Assembly: GCF_000372465.1 (NCBI RefSeq)
Contig: NZ_AQUZ01000032.1
Coordinates: 59,014 to 100,735, forward strand
Direction of reading: 5' to 3'
DNA length: 41,722 nt
From: Kribbella catacumbae DSM 19601
GTDB taxonomy: Bacteria > Actinomycetota > Actinomycetes > Propionibacteriales > Kribbellaceae
The position numbers were made by a program, and so were the translations under genes. Positions 31,469-39,870 of the stretch are shown here, piece after piece (within the stretch, counting starts at the first letter, position 1; each line of letters begins with the position of its first letter). The notes beneath the pieces are model-generated. The model did not search any database. It saw only the letters and a list, made by a program, of their open reading frames with translations, and was not told the origin of the DNA.

Positions 31469-32928
31469 GAACCCGCCTTCTTCGGACTGCGAGGTTTTTT
31501 CCGGCCGCGCGAGGCACGGCTGCGGCTCCCCTTGGTGGTGTCCAGCAGCTCGTCCAGCGCATCCGTGACGCATTGGGCGAAGACGGCCAGGTCGGGCATC
31601 GCGGTTCGGTCCGCGTTCAGCCCGAAGGACACCTTGCCGTCGTACGACGTGACGCCGACCGACAGCCCCTGACCCGGCATCAACGGCACCACCGGGTACG
31701 ACGCGAGCATCGGCGCACCCTGGGCGTAGAGCGGGAACTGTGGACCCGGCACGTTCGTGATCACCACGTCGTCGATCGGCCGCACCGTCGCGGTCGCGAC
31801 CCGGGCCGCGAGCGCATGCAGCGTGGTCGGCGCGAACCCGGCGATCCCGACCAGTGAGCGGGCGCTGACGGCTCGCCCGGTGTCCTTGTGCACCTTCGTC
31901 TGGTACGAGATCTGGTGCAGCCGCATGACTGGCGAGTTCTCCCCGACGGGCAGGTTCACCGTCGAGGCGATCACCCGCGAGCCGAGCGAGGTCGGCTCCT
32001 CGTCATCGTCATCCCGGATGCTGACCGGTACGACGGCTCGCACGCCGCGGGTCGGACTGACCGACTCGCCACGGGTCATCATCCAGGCCCGCAGTGCCCC
32101 GGCGACGACGGCCAGGATCACGTCGTTCACCGTGCCGCCGTGCATCGCCCGGACCGCTCGGTAGTCCTCCAGGTCCGTCTGGACGGTGGTGAACCGGCGC
32201 TGGCCGGACGTCTTGACGTGCAGCGAGCTCTCCTGGACGTGCCGCTGAGCGACCACCGACCCGACCACGTCGCCGAGCACCTCACGCACGGACGTCGAGC
32301 CGGTCAGGCTGGCCATCTCGGCCCGCGCCAGCTCCAGTACTGCAGTCGGATGGCGGGTGGCGTCCGCGAACACGCCCGCGAGCAACTCCAGCGCCGACGG
32401 CGGGTGTGCGGCCTGCCAGGTGTCGGTGGGGGTGTCCCGCGGATGCGCGGTGGCGTCCAGGACGACCTGCCCGATGTCGACCGTGCTGTTGCCGTCGACA
32501 AGCGCTTGGTGGGACTTCGCGATGATCGCGAACCGGTCGCCCTGCAGGCCCTCGACCAGGTACATCTCCCACAGCGGCCTGGCCCGGTCGAGCCGGCGGG
32601 ACATGATCCGGGCGACCAGCTCCAGCAACTGGGCATGCGTGCCAGGCCGCGGCAGCGCGGACCGGCGTACATGGAAGGTGATGTCGAAATCCTCGTCGTC
32701 GACCCAGATCGGGCCCGCGAACCGGCCCGGGATCTGCTGGATCCGCTGCCGGTACCGCGGGACGAAGGCGATCCGGTCCCGGATCAGCGCGACCAGACTC
32801 TCGTAGTCGAACCCGTCGTCCCCGTGCACCGGTGGCTCGAAGATGTCCACGGTGCCGACATGCATCGGCGTGGCCGGACTCTCGGCCTTCAGGAAGGTCA
32901 GGTCCAGCGACGTCAGCCGGTCCGGCAT
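31465..32928 (-). CDS. WS/DGAT wax ester synthase/diacylglycerol acyltransferase-like
   Basis: 487 residues, family-typical length, from ATG 32928-32926 with AAGGAGGG five bases upstream. Family signatures: SLDLTFLKAESPATPMHVG at the N-terminus, GGTVNDVILAVVAGALR (the ND motif), and VVITNVPGPQFPLYAQGA near the C-terminus. The active-site motif HHxxxDG reads HQALVDG here: the first His is kept and the second, normally the catalytic base, is Gln. So acyltransfer from acyl-CoA to alcohols or diacylglycerol may be lost or altered. First gene of the operon with DUF6912 and ku. Confidence 0.87.
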   Translation of the reverse strand: MPDRLTSLDLTFLKAESPATPMHVGTVDIFEPPVHGDDGFDYESLVALIRDRIAFVPRYRQRIQQIPGRFAGPIWVDDEDFDITFHVRRSALPRPGTHAQLLELVARIMSRRLDRARPLWEMYLVEGLQGDRFAIIAKSHQALVDGNSTVDIGQVVLDATAHPRDTPTDTWQAAHPPSALELLAGVFADATRHPTAVLELARAEMASLTGSTSVREVLGDVVGSVVAQRHVQESSLHVKTSGQRRFTTVQTDLEDYRAVRAMHGGTVNDVILAVVAGALRAWMMTRGESVSPTRGVRAVVPVSIRDDDDEEPTSLGSRVIASTVNLPVGENSPVMRLHQISYQTKVHKDTGRAVSARSLVGIAGFAPTTLHALAARVATATVRPIDDVVITNVPGPQFPLYAQGAPMLASYPVVPLMPGQGLSVGVTSYDGKVSFGLNADRTAMPDLAVFAQCVTDALDELLDTTKGSRSRASRGRKKPRSPKKAGS

Positions 32929-33148
32929 CCGGGCCCTCCTTCGCTGTCGTGGTTCGTGTTCAGTCACCCTAACCGGGTCTACCGACAGTCGGCTGCGACA
33001 CTGGCTGTCGACGACGGACGTGGCTGTCAGCGATCGTGACACGACTGATGGTGCATAGCGGGAACACTGACGCCTGCACGTTCGTCAGGCAAGAGGGCGT
33101 GTCCCACGTCCTGCTCGTGTCAGCGACCTTTGAAAGGCCCCTCGTCTC

Positions 33149-33634
33149 ATGCGTTCGACGTTCTCCCGCGGTACCGCGCTCGCGCTCCTGCCCGCTCTCG
33201 GCATGCTGGTCCTGGCCGGCTGCGGCGACGACTCCGGCACCGGCGCCACCCCGTCGACCGCACCCTCCTCCGCGCCGACGCCGACGCCGACCGAGACGCC
33301 GAGTGGCACCCCGGGCAGTACGCCGAACACGAAGTCGCCGTCGAACACCGCGGACCCGTCCGGCGAACAGGCCGACGTGACCGTCGACGTCACCGTTGCC
33401 AACGGCAAGGTCAACCCGAGCGGCTCCAGCATCAAGGTGAAGGCCGGCCAGACCGTGCTGATCACCGCGGTCAGCGACGCCGAGGACCAGCTGCACGTCC
33501 ACGGCTACGACAAGGAGCTCGAGCTGAAACCGGGCAAGCCCGTCTCGGTGAAGTTCACCGCGAACATGAAGGGCACCTTCGAGGTCGAGACACACGAGAG
33601 CGGCAAACTGGTCGCCAAGCTCGTCGTTTCCTGA
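33149..33634 (+). CDS. Cupredoxin-like lipoprotein
   Basis: 161 residues. Lipobox LAGC with Cys25 after a typical signal peptide, a Ser/Thr/Pro-rich spacer (about 30-75), then a beta-sandwich: VNPSGSSIKVKAGQTVLITA, QLHVHGYDKELELKPGK, KGTFEVETHESGKLVAKLVV. His116 and His118 of HVH and His149 of ETHES are possible metal ligands; the Cys and Met of blue-copper sites are absent, so type-1 copper is unlikely. The protein is exported and lipid-anchored. The polytopic membrane protein gene follows eleven bases after its stop. Confidence 0.8.
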   Translation: MRSTFSRGTALALLPALGMLVLAGCGDDSGTGATPSTAPSSAPTPTPTETPSGTPGSTPNTKSPSNTADPSGEQADVTVDVTVANGKVNPSGSSIKVKAGQTVLITAVSDAEDQLHVHGYDKELELKPGKPVSVKFTANMKGTFEVETHESGKLVAKLVVS

Positions 33635-33645
33635 CGCTCGCCGTG

Positions 33646-34971
33646 ATGTCACTTCTTCTGCCGCTGCACGGGATCGGCGGCCGGCAGGACCTGCCCGTCC
33701 CGTTCGCCCTGGCCGTCGGCGGCGCCGGCCTCGCGATCGCACTCTCCTTCGTCATCCTCGGCCTGGCCTGGCGCAATCCGAAGTACCGGGGTAACGCCTC
33801 TGGCAAGCCGTTGCCGGACGCAATCACCCGGATGGTCGACTCGGCCGGCTTCCGCTGGTTCGTCCGGCTGGTCGGGCTGGCGATCTTCCTGTACACGATG
33901 GTGGCGCTGCTGTTCGGCGTCGACCGGCTGACGAACCCGATCTTCGGGTTCATCTACATCCTGGTGTGGGTCGGCCTGGTACCGATCTCGCTGCTCCTCG
34001 GCCCGGTCTGGCGCACGCTGAACCCGCTGCGCACGGTGCATCTGCTGCTCAGCAAGGCACTGCGTCAGCCGCCCTCGCAAGGCGTGCTCACGCTGCCGAA
34101 GTGGCTGGGCCTGTGGCCGGCCGCGCTCGGCATCTTCGCCTTCACCTGGCTGGAGCTGGTCGCGCCCGACCGCGCCACGCTGCCGGTACTGCAGGCGTGG
34201 CTCGCGCTGTACGTCGTGATCATGCTGATCGGCGCGGTCCTGTTCGGCGACCGCTGGTTCTCGACCGCCGACCCGTTCGAGGTCTACGCCACGCTGATGG
34301 CGCGACTGTCGCCCTGGGGCCGGCGCGACGACGGCAGGCTGGTGCTCCGCCGGCCGCTGGAGAACCTGGACGGGCTGAAGGCGCAACCAGGACTGGTCGG
34401 CATGGTCGCGGCGCTGCTCGGCTCAACGGCGTACGACGGCTTCTCGAACTCGACGGCCTGGATCGGCTGGGCCCAGAACTCCGACTACTCGATGACCATG
34501 CTCGGAACCCTCGCGCTACTCGCCTTCATCCTCTTCGTGCTGGTGACGTACTCGAGCGCGACATTGCTGGCGGGGCGGCTGTCCGAGAGCTCCCGTACTG
34601 CGCTTCCTGGGTTGTTCGCGCATTCCGTCGTACCCATCGCCTTCGGGTACGTCGTCGCGCACTACCTGACGCTGCTCATCCTGGAGGGCCAGCGGACCCT
34701 GATCTACCTGAGTGACCCGCTGTCGAACGGCGCCAACATCTTCGGCACCGGCCTCCTCGGCCTGAACACCGGAATCACCAACCACAGCACGACAATCTCC
34801 GTGATCCAGGTCCTGGCAGTCGTCTCCGGCCACCTGATGGGCGTCATCTCCGCCCACGACCGAGCCGTAGCCCTCTTCCCGCGCAACAAGGCCCTCGCCG
34901 GCCAACTCCCGCTGCTGGTCGTCATGGTCGGCTACACCGTCGGCGGACTTTTGCTGCTGTTCTCCGACTAG
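33646..34971 (+). CDS. Polytopic membrane protein linked to the cupredoxin lipoprotein
   Basis: 441 residues with about nine to eleven hydrophobic helices (for example FALAVGGAGLAIALSFVILG, FIYILVWVGLVPISLLLGPV, YVVIMLIGAVLF, MLGTLALLAFILFVLVTYSS, LLVVMVGYTVGGLLLLFSD). Loops contain HGIGGRQDLPVP near the N-terminus and VWRTLNPLRT, conserved-looking motifs of a family I do not recognise by name. GTG 33643 is an equally good start. The lipoprotein/membrane-protein pairing suggests metal or redox handling at the cell surface, which is inference. Confidence 0.75.
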   Translation: MSLLLPLHGIGGRQDLPVPFALAVGGAGLAIALSFVILGLAWRNPKYRGNASGKPLPDAITRMVDSAGFRWFVRLVGLAIFLYTMVALLFGVDRLTNPIFGFIYILVWVGLVPISLLLGPVWRTLNPLRTVHLLLSKALRQPPSQGVLTLPKWLGLWPAALGIFAFTWLELVAPDRATLPVLQAWLALYVVIMLIGAVLFGDRWFSTADPFEVYATLMARLSPWGRRDDGRLVLRRPLENLDGLKAQPGLVGMVAALLGSTAYDGFSNSTAWIGWAQNSDYSMTMLGTLALLAFILFVLVTYSSATLLAGRLSESSRTALPGLFAHSVVPIAFGYVVAHYLTLLILEGQRTLIYLSDPLSNGANIFGTGLLGLNTGITNHSTTISVIQVLAVVSGHLMGVISAHDRAVALFPRNKALAGQLPLLVVMVGYTVGGLLLLFSD

Positions 34972-34993
34972 TACTGCGTCCTTCCCAGGCGCG

Positions 34994-35102
34994 CTCCGGA
35001 CCGCCATCACACACCAACTCCTCACTTGAGGCCAGCGCCGAGCGCTGGTGAGCGCTCGGTTCGGCCGATTGGCGGGGTTGGTGTGTGGTGGCGGTCCGGG
35101 AG
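34994..35102. repeat. Palindromic intergenic repeat, copy B
   Basis: Left arm 34994-35021 (CTCCGGACCGCCATCACACA...) pairs with right arm 35074-35102 over about 28 bp with few mismatches. The middle carries a second dyad, GAGCGCT/AGCGCTC (about 35040-35057). It occupies the gap between two convergent genes. The outer CCGGACCGCCAYCAC segment matches copy A at 10173-10274, 25 kb away. Confidence 0.65.
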
Positions 35103-35110
35103 CCGCGGCG

Positions 35111-36343
35111 CTAGCCGGCTTTCGGGATATCCGCGGGAGCCTGTGGCGTCGGCAGGGAGCGGCTGGCGTAGGCGAGGGTCAGGAAGGCGATCATCCCGAG
35201 GAGCAGGTGGGAGTTGCCGGGTATCGACTGCCAGAACGACCAGCTGAGTTCGCGGTCGTCGCGGAAGGGGACCCACCAGATGGACCTGAGGACGAAGAGC
35301 CCGTACCAGAGGATGCCGGTGACGAGGGCCGGCTTCGACCCCCATTCGCGGTGGACCGCGCGGATCAGGCTGATGCCGAGCGGGATGATCCAGACCCAGT
35401 GGTGGCTCCAGGAAACCGGCGACGCATAGAGCACGGCCAGCGCCATCACCGAGAGGGCGGTCACCCGCTCGTCGGCCAGCCAGTACTTGCGGGCCAGCCA
35501 AAGCACCAGCAGGCCGAAGGTTGCTGAGAGCAAGAACCAGACCGGCTCCACCCAGGACGCCTCGTCGCCAAGCCGGCTGAGGAAGCCCATGAACGACTGG
35601 TTCGCGGTGTACGCCAACCCGCCGACCCGGTTGGCGTTGCGAATGACAACGGTCCAGTACTCCCACGACTGGTTCGGTACGACGGCGAAACCGATCGCCA
35701 CCGTCGCCACCAACCCGAGCAGTGCGTTGCGGAACGCCCTCCACTGCTTGGTGATCAGCAGGAACGCCAGGAACGGCAACGGAGTCAGCTTCACCCCGAT
35801 CGTCACGCCGACCCAGAATCCACGCCACTTCGCCCCGGTCGGCCGGACCAGGTCGAGCAGAATCATTGCGGTCAGCAACAAATTGATCTGACCGAACTGG
35901 ATCGTCTGCCAGACCGGCTCGAGCAACAACGAACCAGCAGTCAACGCAGCCAGTACTGCGATCCGCCGGTCGCGCCACTGATCGCCGACGAGGTTCCAAG
36001 CGTTCGCGGGCAGCGCCACGCGCCAGATCAGCGCGATGCACAGCACCGAGATCGTCGTCCAGAGCACCAGCGCGACGCCCCACGGCACGGCGGCCAGCGG
36101 GACCATCGCGATCGCCGCGAACGGTGGGTACGTGAACGGCAGACCCGAGCCCGGCAGCTGTGCGTCGTACAGGGAAGCGCGGTCGAGCAGGACCGAGCCG
36201 CCCATCCGGTAGACGCGTAGGTCGATCATGCCGTCGAACAGGCCGTAGGCCCAGGCGCCGAGGGCAACGAAGGCCGCGCAGCCGAGGACGGCGACGAGGA
36301 GCCAGCGGCGGTCGGTGTGCGGTGAGGTCGAGGTCATCGTCAC
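35111..36343 (-). CDS. GT87 family mannosyltransferase-like membrane protein
   Basis: 410 residues with about ten transmembrane helices. The first external loop holds DLRVYRMGG and, further on, GLPFTYPPFAA, the usual GT87/DUF2029 signature of polyprenyl-phosphate-mannose-dependent mannosyltransferases (as in PIM and lipoarabinomannan synthesis); QFGQINLLLTA and SWSHHWVWIIPL are further family motifs. GTG 36343 overlaps the HAD gene stop (GTGA); ATG 36337 is an alternative. Acceptor glycan or lipid not predictable. Confidence 0.84.
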   Translation of the reverse strand: MTMTSTSPHTDRRWLLVAVLGCAAFVALGAWAYGLFDGMIDLRVYRMGGSVLLDRASLYDAQLPGSGLPFTYPPFAAIAMVPLAAVPWGVALVLWTTISVLCIALIWRVALPANAWNLVGDQWRDRRIAVLAALTAGSLLLEPVWQTIQFGQINLLLTAMILLDLVRPTGAKWRGFWVGVTIGVKLTPLPFLAFLLITKQWRAFRNALLGLVATVAIGFAVVPNQSWEYWTVVIRNANRVGGLAYTANQSFMGFLSRLGDEASWVEPVWFLLSATFGLLVLWLARKYWLADERVTALSVMALAVLYASPVSWSHHWVWIIPLGISLIRAVHREWGSKPALVTGILWYGLFVLRSIWWVPFRDDRELSWSFWQSIPGNSHLLLGMIAFLTLAYASRSLPTPQAPADIPKAG

Positions 36344-36996
36344 GTCAGGTCGACCCCGAAGAGGGTTTCCAGTTCGCGCCGGGTCTCGTCGTACGACGTG
36401 TGCACGATCCCGGTCATGCCGAGTTCGCGGGCGGCGACGACGTTCAGCTCCATGTCGTCGATGAAAACGCACTCGGCCGGGCGGAGAGCGAGCCGTTCAG
36501 CGGCCAGCAGGTAGATCTCCGCCTCGGGCTTGCGCAGTTGGACCTCGCCGGAGATGACGAGGTCGTCGAACATGCCGTCCCAGGTCTCGCGCGGATAGCT
36601 GTTGCCCCAGGAGTTCGAGAGCAGTGCGGTCTTGATGCCGTGTGCCCTGGCGCGGCGGATCAGCGCGGACATCTGCGGCTGGTGCTCGAAGTGCGCGAAC
36701 ATCCGCTCCAGCAGTCCTTCGGCCTGGACCGGGCCGCCGTCGCGGCGAACCAGCATCGAGGCCAGCTTGCGCTCGAAGTCGGGAACCGCGAGCTGGCCGC
36801 GCTCGAGCGCGTGGATCGGGTTCACCTCAGCCTCGACCGGGCTGGCGGCCAGCCAGTCGACCATCGCGCGGTAGTACGCCTCGAAGTCGAGGCCGTCCAA
36901 CTCGGCCCAGCGACCCAGGGCGTCTTCCAGACCGGAGGTCAGTACGCCACCCCAGTCCACCAGCAGGCCACGGAGTACAGGCGTGTCGTCAGGCAT
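36340..36996 (-). CDS. HAD-IA family hydrolase
   Basis: 218 residues. HAD motif I is GLLVDWGGVLT: the nucleophile Asp is kept, while the second acidic position is Gly as in many DxGGV HADs related to epoxide-hydrolase N-terminal and haloacid dehalogenase-like phosphatases. Motif II is ALLSNSWGN, motif III Lys is in LRKPEAEIY, and motif IV is FIDDMELN. Substrate unknown; loss of the second Asp may reduce classic phosphatase chemistry. Directly upstream of, and overlapping, the GT87 gene. Confidence 0.86.
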   Translation of the reverse strand: MPDDTPVLRGLLVDWGGVLTSGLEDALGRWAELDGLDFEAYYRAMVDWLAASPVEAEVNPIHALERGQLAVPDFERKLASMLVRRDGGPVQAEGLLERMFAHFEHQPQMSALIRRARAHGIKTALLSNSWGNSYPRETWDGMFDDLVISGEVQLRKPEAEIYLLAAERLALRPAECVFIDDMELNVVAARELGMTGIVHTSYDETRRELETLFGVDLT

Positions 36997-37042
36997 GCGC
37001 GCAAGACTACTCAGGACATGGTCAGCGGCCCCGGCCGCCCGC

Positions 37043-37831
37043 TCACCCGCCGTACATGACGGTGGCGTCGCCCGAGGACGTCTCGACCTTGATCGTGCGG
37101 GTGGCGGCCGGGTCCGTCTTGACGGTGGTGTTCTCGTCGCCGGAGCTGGTGTCGGCCTCGACCTTGTAGGACTCCTCGCCGGCCGGCAGCCGCACGGACA
37201 CGTCCCCCGAGCTGGACTCCAACTGCACCTTGGTCGGCGCCGTCCGGAAGAACAGCTGGATGCTGCCCGAACTGCTCTTGCCGGTGACCGAGCCAGAGCT
37301 CAGATCGGTCGCCTCCAGGTCACCGGACGACGACTCCAGGGAGAGGTCGCCGGAGATCTGCCGCGCCTCGATCCCACCCGAACTCGACTTGAGCGTGGTG
37401 CTTCCGCTGAGACCGGCGACCTTGAGATCGCCGCTGCTGCTGTCGATCGTCACGCTGAGGTCCCTGGGCACGGTCACGACGTACTCCGTGTCGCAGCCGA
37501 AGGACAGGAACCCGCAGCCGCTGTCGCGGATCTCCAGCTTGCCGTCCTCGTACTTCTCCTTCGGGTCCGAGCCCAGTGCGTTGCGCTCGATCCGCCGGTG
37601 GACCGTGATCTGGCTGACGTCGCCCGACTGCACCTGGAGATTGGCCGATCGGGTCTCGATCGACAGCGAAGTACCGACCACCGGGTAGGTCTGCTCGCTG
37701 GTCTTGGTGTTCTCGGTCAGGCTGGTCAGCGCCCAGTAGACACCGCCCAGGATCAGGGCGACCGAGATCGCGATGCCGTAGCGGCGCTCGGTGCTCATCG
37801 TGCTGGCCGGACGGCCCTCGACCTCGGACAT
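37043..37831 (-). CDS. DUF4097 family membrane-anchored beta-strand protein
   Basis: 262 residues from ATG 37831-37829 (GGGAG five bases upstream). A short cytoplasmic N-terminus, one helix (YGIAISVALILGGVYWALTSL), then an external right-handed beta-repeat region with six to seven SSSGD/SSSGS turns (for example VTIDSSSGDLKV, LESSSGDLEA, VETSSGDATV), the hallmark of DUF4097 (adhesin-like) proteins. Function unknown; members are often near envelope-stress regulators. A TGCCA/TGGCA dyad stands 41 bases upstream. Confidence 0.85.
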   Translation of the reverse strand: MSEVEGRPASTMSTERRYGIAISVALILGGVYWALTSLTENTKTSEQTYPVVGTSLSIETRSANLQVQSGDVSQITVHRRIERNALGSDPKEKYEDGKLEIRDSGCGFLSFGCDTEYVVTVPRDLSVTIDSSSGDLKVAGLSGSTTLKSSSGGIEARQISGDLSLESSSGDLEATDLSSGSVTGKSSSGSIQLFFRTAPTKVQLESSSGDVSVRLPAGEESYKVEADTSSGDENTTVKTDPAATRTIKVETSSGDATVMYGG

Positions 37832-37871
37832 GGCGCTCCCTGGTGGTGCCGGCGCCACAGTTGACGCCCTG

Positions 37872-37887
37872 ATGCCAACCCTGGCAT
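37872..37887. promoter_or_regulatory. TGCCA/TGGCA dyad, copy 1
   Basis: ATGCCAACCCTGGCAT is a perfect 6-bp inverted repeat with a four-base centre, upstream of the DUF4097 start. A near-identical sequence occurs at 40045-40060 upstream of the HTH gene, suggesting one regulator. Confidence 0.45.
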
Positions 37888-37925
37888 ATCCCCGGACGCT
37901 TGTCGGTGGGGTTAACCCCCGGAAA

Positions 37926-39200
37926 TCAACTGAGGAGATCCCTGATAACCCCGGCTGCCAACTGCTGCATTCCCTTACGCAGCTTGCTGGATTTCGCGGC
38001 CTCCACGAGGCTCCGGCCGTGCGTCAGCGCCGCATCACACGCCGCCTGGTCGAACGGCAGCAACGCCGCAGCCTGTACGCCGGCGTACTGGCTGAGAGCC
38101 TCGTTCACGGCCTCGGTCGGGGAGCTCCCTAGCGACCCTGAGCGAACCCTGTTGACCACTACGCGCGTGTTGGCAGACGGTACGACGGCCCTGAGCTCGT
38201 GCAGGGACCTGATCAGCCGGGTGAGCCCGACTGGGTCGGCTGTCCCGACCACGACCACCTCGTCGGCCTCTTCGAGCGTTGCGAGAGTGGCGCCGTTGCG
38301 GCGCGGCGCAAGCGTGTCGAACGAGATCTCCTCGTCGCTCTCAATACAGAAGCCGGCGTCGATCACAGTGCAGGGCGCGAGCATCCTGGCGGTCGACCAG
38401 ACCGACTCGATGGCGGTTGGCCGCAGTTCGGTCCACCTGTCGGCGCGGCTAAGGCCGGTGAGGACCAACTGGTTCGGCCCTACCTGCCTGGCGTGCCGGG
38501 CGAGCACTGCCACGTCCAGGGAGCCACCGCTGGCGGAACGAGCGGCTGCAGCGAGTCCGGAGGTCTCGTCGAGCATGCCGAGCAGTTGAGCCACAGTGCC
38601 GCCGTACACGTCGGCATCGGCCAGCAAGGTGGACACGCCACGCGCTGCTAGCTCCGCAGCCAGACCGACTGCGACCGTACTGCGGCCTGGCGCGCCCGTG
38701 GGCCCCCAAACCGCAATCACCCGGCCGGTGCCCTGGCCGTAGGGCTCGCCGTACGCCTCGGGGTTGGCCACCGACTCGCTGTTGAACGGTACGAAGCCGC
38801 CTGCGAAGTGGGAGACGGTCACCGGTGGGCCCGAGTCGACCGCGTCGATGATGGCCCGGCCGAGGTCATCCGCGCTGACGTCTGCCGGGAGGATCCGCTC
38901 GATGCCCATCCGGCTGAGGCGGTCCTCGGCACCGGAGGGTTCGCCGTTGTCGGACGGGTCGACCAGCGCGACTACTGCGATCCGGCGAGCGTGGAGAGCT
39001 GCTACTGCGTCAGAGGTCAGCCGGGGCAGGTCTTCTGCGAGCAAGACGGCCCGCGCTTGCCCAGTGGCTGCTGCGGCCATCACGTCGGCGATGTCGACGC
39101 ATCTGCGGACTACCCGGATGCCGTTGGCTCTTTCGGCCCGGCGTACGACGTCGGCTTCCCACGGCGCACCGGTCACTGCTAGCAGTACGGGTACAGACAT
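37926..39200 (-). CDS. CpaE/TadZ-like MinD-family ATPase
   Basis: 424 residues. The first 130 residues form a receiver-like domain without a clear phospho-acceptor (LLAVTGAPWEADVV...AVVALVDPSDN), as in TadZ/CpaE. The ATPase part has VIAVWGPTGAPGRSTVAVGLA as P-loop, with both Lys of the deviant Walker A motif replaced (Thr and Arg); LLADADVYGGTVAQLLG follows, then VIDAGF and VVVGTADPVGLTRLI. Expected role is polar placement of a Flp/Tad pilus or related secretion machine, with altered nucleotide hydrolysis. ATG 39200 overlaps the SAF gene stop (TGATG). Confidence 0.8.
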   Translation of the reverse strand: MSVPVLLAVTGAPWEADVVRRAERANGIRVVRRCVDIADVMAAAATGQARAVLLAEDLPRLTSDAVAALHARRIAVVALVDPSDNGEPSGAEDRLSRMGIERILPADVSADDLGRAIIDAVDSGPPVTVSHFAGGFVPFNSESVANPEAYGEPYGQGTGRVIAVWGPTGAPGRSTVAVGLAAELAARGVSTLLADADVYGGTVAQLLGMLDETSGLAAAARSASGGSLDVAVLARHARQVGPNQLVLTGLSRADRWTELRPTAIESVWSTARMLAPCTVIDAGFCIESDEEISFDTLAPRRNGATLATLEEADEVVVVGTADPVGLTRLIRSLHELRAVVPSANTRVVVNRVRSGSLGSSPTEAVNEALSQYAGVQAAALLPFDQAACDAALTHGRSLVEAAKSSKLRKGMQQLAAGVIRDLLS

Positions 39201-39856
39201 CAGCGGCCCCGCCGGATGAGCACGGGCTCGCCAGCACTCATCAGTGCGAGGGTTGCAGGGAGTCCCCTGACGTACTCGGCTCCCAGGCCGACCAGTACCT
39301 GTCTCCGCGCCGAGCTGCCCGCGACGCCCTTCACCGTATCGATCTGTACTACGCGGACCTCGGCCCAGAGCTTCGCAGCCGGCCGATCCTTGGGAATCAC
39401 CCAGACGTCGACATGGTCGCCTACAGCGGTGTCGGACGGGAGGCGGCCGGTCGCGACCGACAGTGGCAGCTCAGTGCGCTCGTTGTCGGATTTGGTGGTC
39501 GCTGCCTGACGCGGGACGAACTCGCCCTTGCTGATCGCACGCGTGGTGACCATGCCCTTGAGATCCGCGTCGGCGGCGACGTACTGGCGGGCGGCGTCGT
39601 CGCTGGTGAAGCGGACGTTCACGGTGGTCAGGTCGTCGCCGGTGATCGTGACGCCGATCGGCATGTCGCGCTTGGCGGCCCAGACCGCCGTGGTGTCGTC
39701 GGCCGCCGACAGGATCTTGGCGCCGGCCAGCGCGGCGATCGCGACCAGCAGCACGCCGAGCAGCAGCCGGCCGTCCTTCCAGCGCGCCCGCCGGGTCCGC
39801 AGGGTCGGCGTGGACGGCGCCGCGAACCCACTCCGCAGCATAGGACTGTCGGCCAC
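39200..39856 (-). CDS. SAF-domain protein, CpaB/RcpC-like
   Basis: 218 residues. GTG 39856 with GGGGAGAG at a good distance. One N-terminal helix (LLLGVLLVAIAALAGAKILS), then an external SAF domain (AAKRDMPIGVTITGDDLTTV...GMVTTRAISKGEFVPRQ) and a C-terminal region (GDHVDVWVIP...LWAEVRVVQIDTV) as in Flp pilus assembly proteins CpaB/RcpC. It is coupled to the CpaE-like gene. The pilin, CpaF ATPase and TadBC genes are not in the window. Confidence 0.82.
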   Translation of the reverse strand: MADSPMLRSGFAAPSTPTLRTRRARWKDGRLLLGVLLVAIAALAGAKILSAADDTTAVWAAKRDMPIGVTITGDDLTTVNVRFTSDDAARQYVAADADLKGMVTTRAISKGEFVPRQAATTKSDNERTELPLSVATGRLPSDTAVGDHVDVWVIPKDRPAAKLWAEVRVVQIDTVKGVAGSSARRQVLVGLGAEYVRGLPATLALMSAGEPVLIRRGR

Positions 39857-39870
39857 TCGGAACTCTCCCC

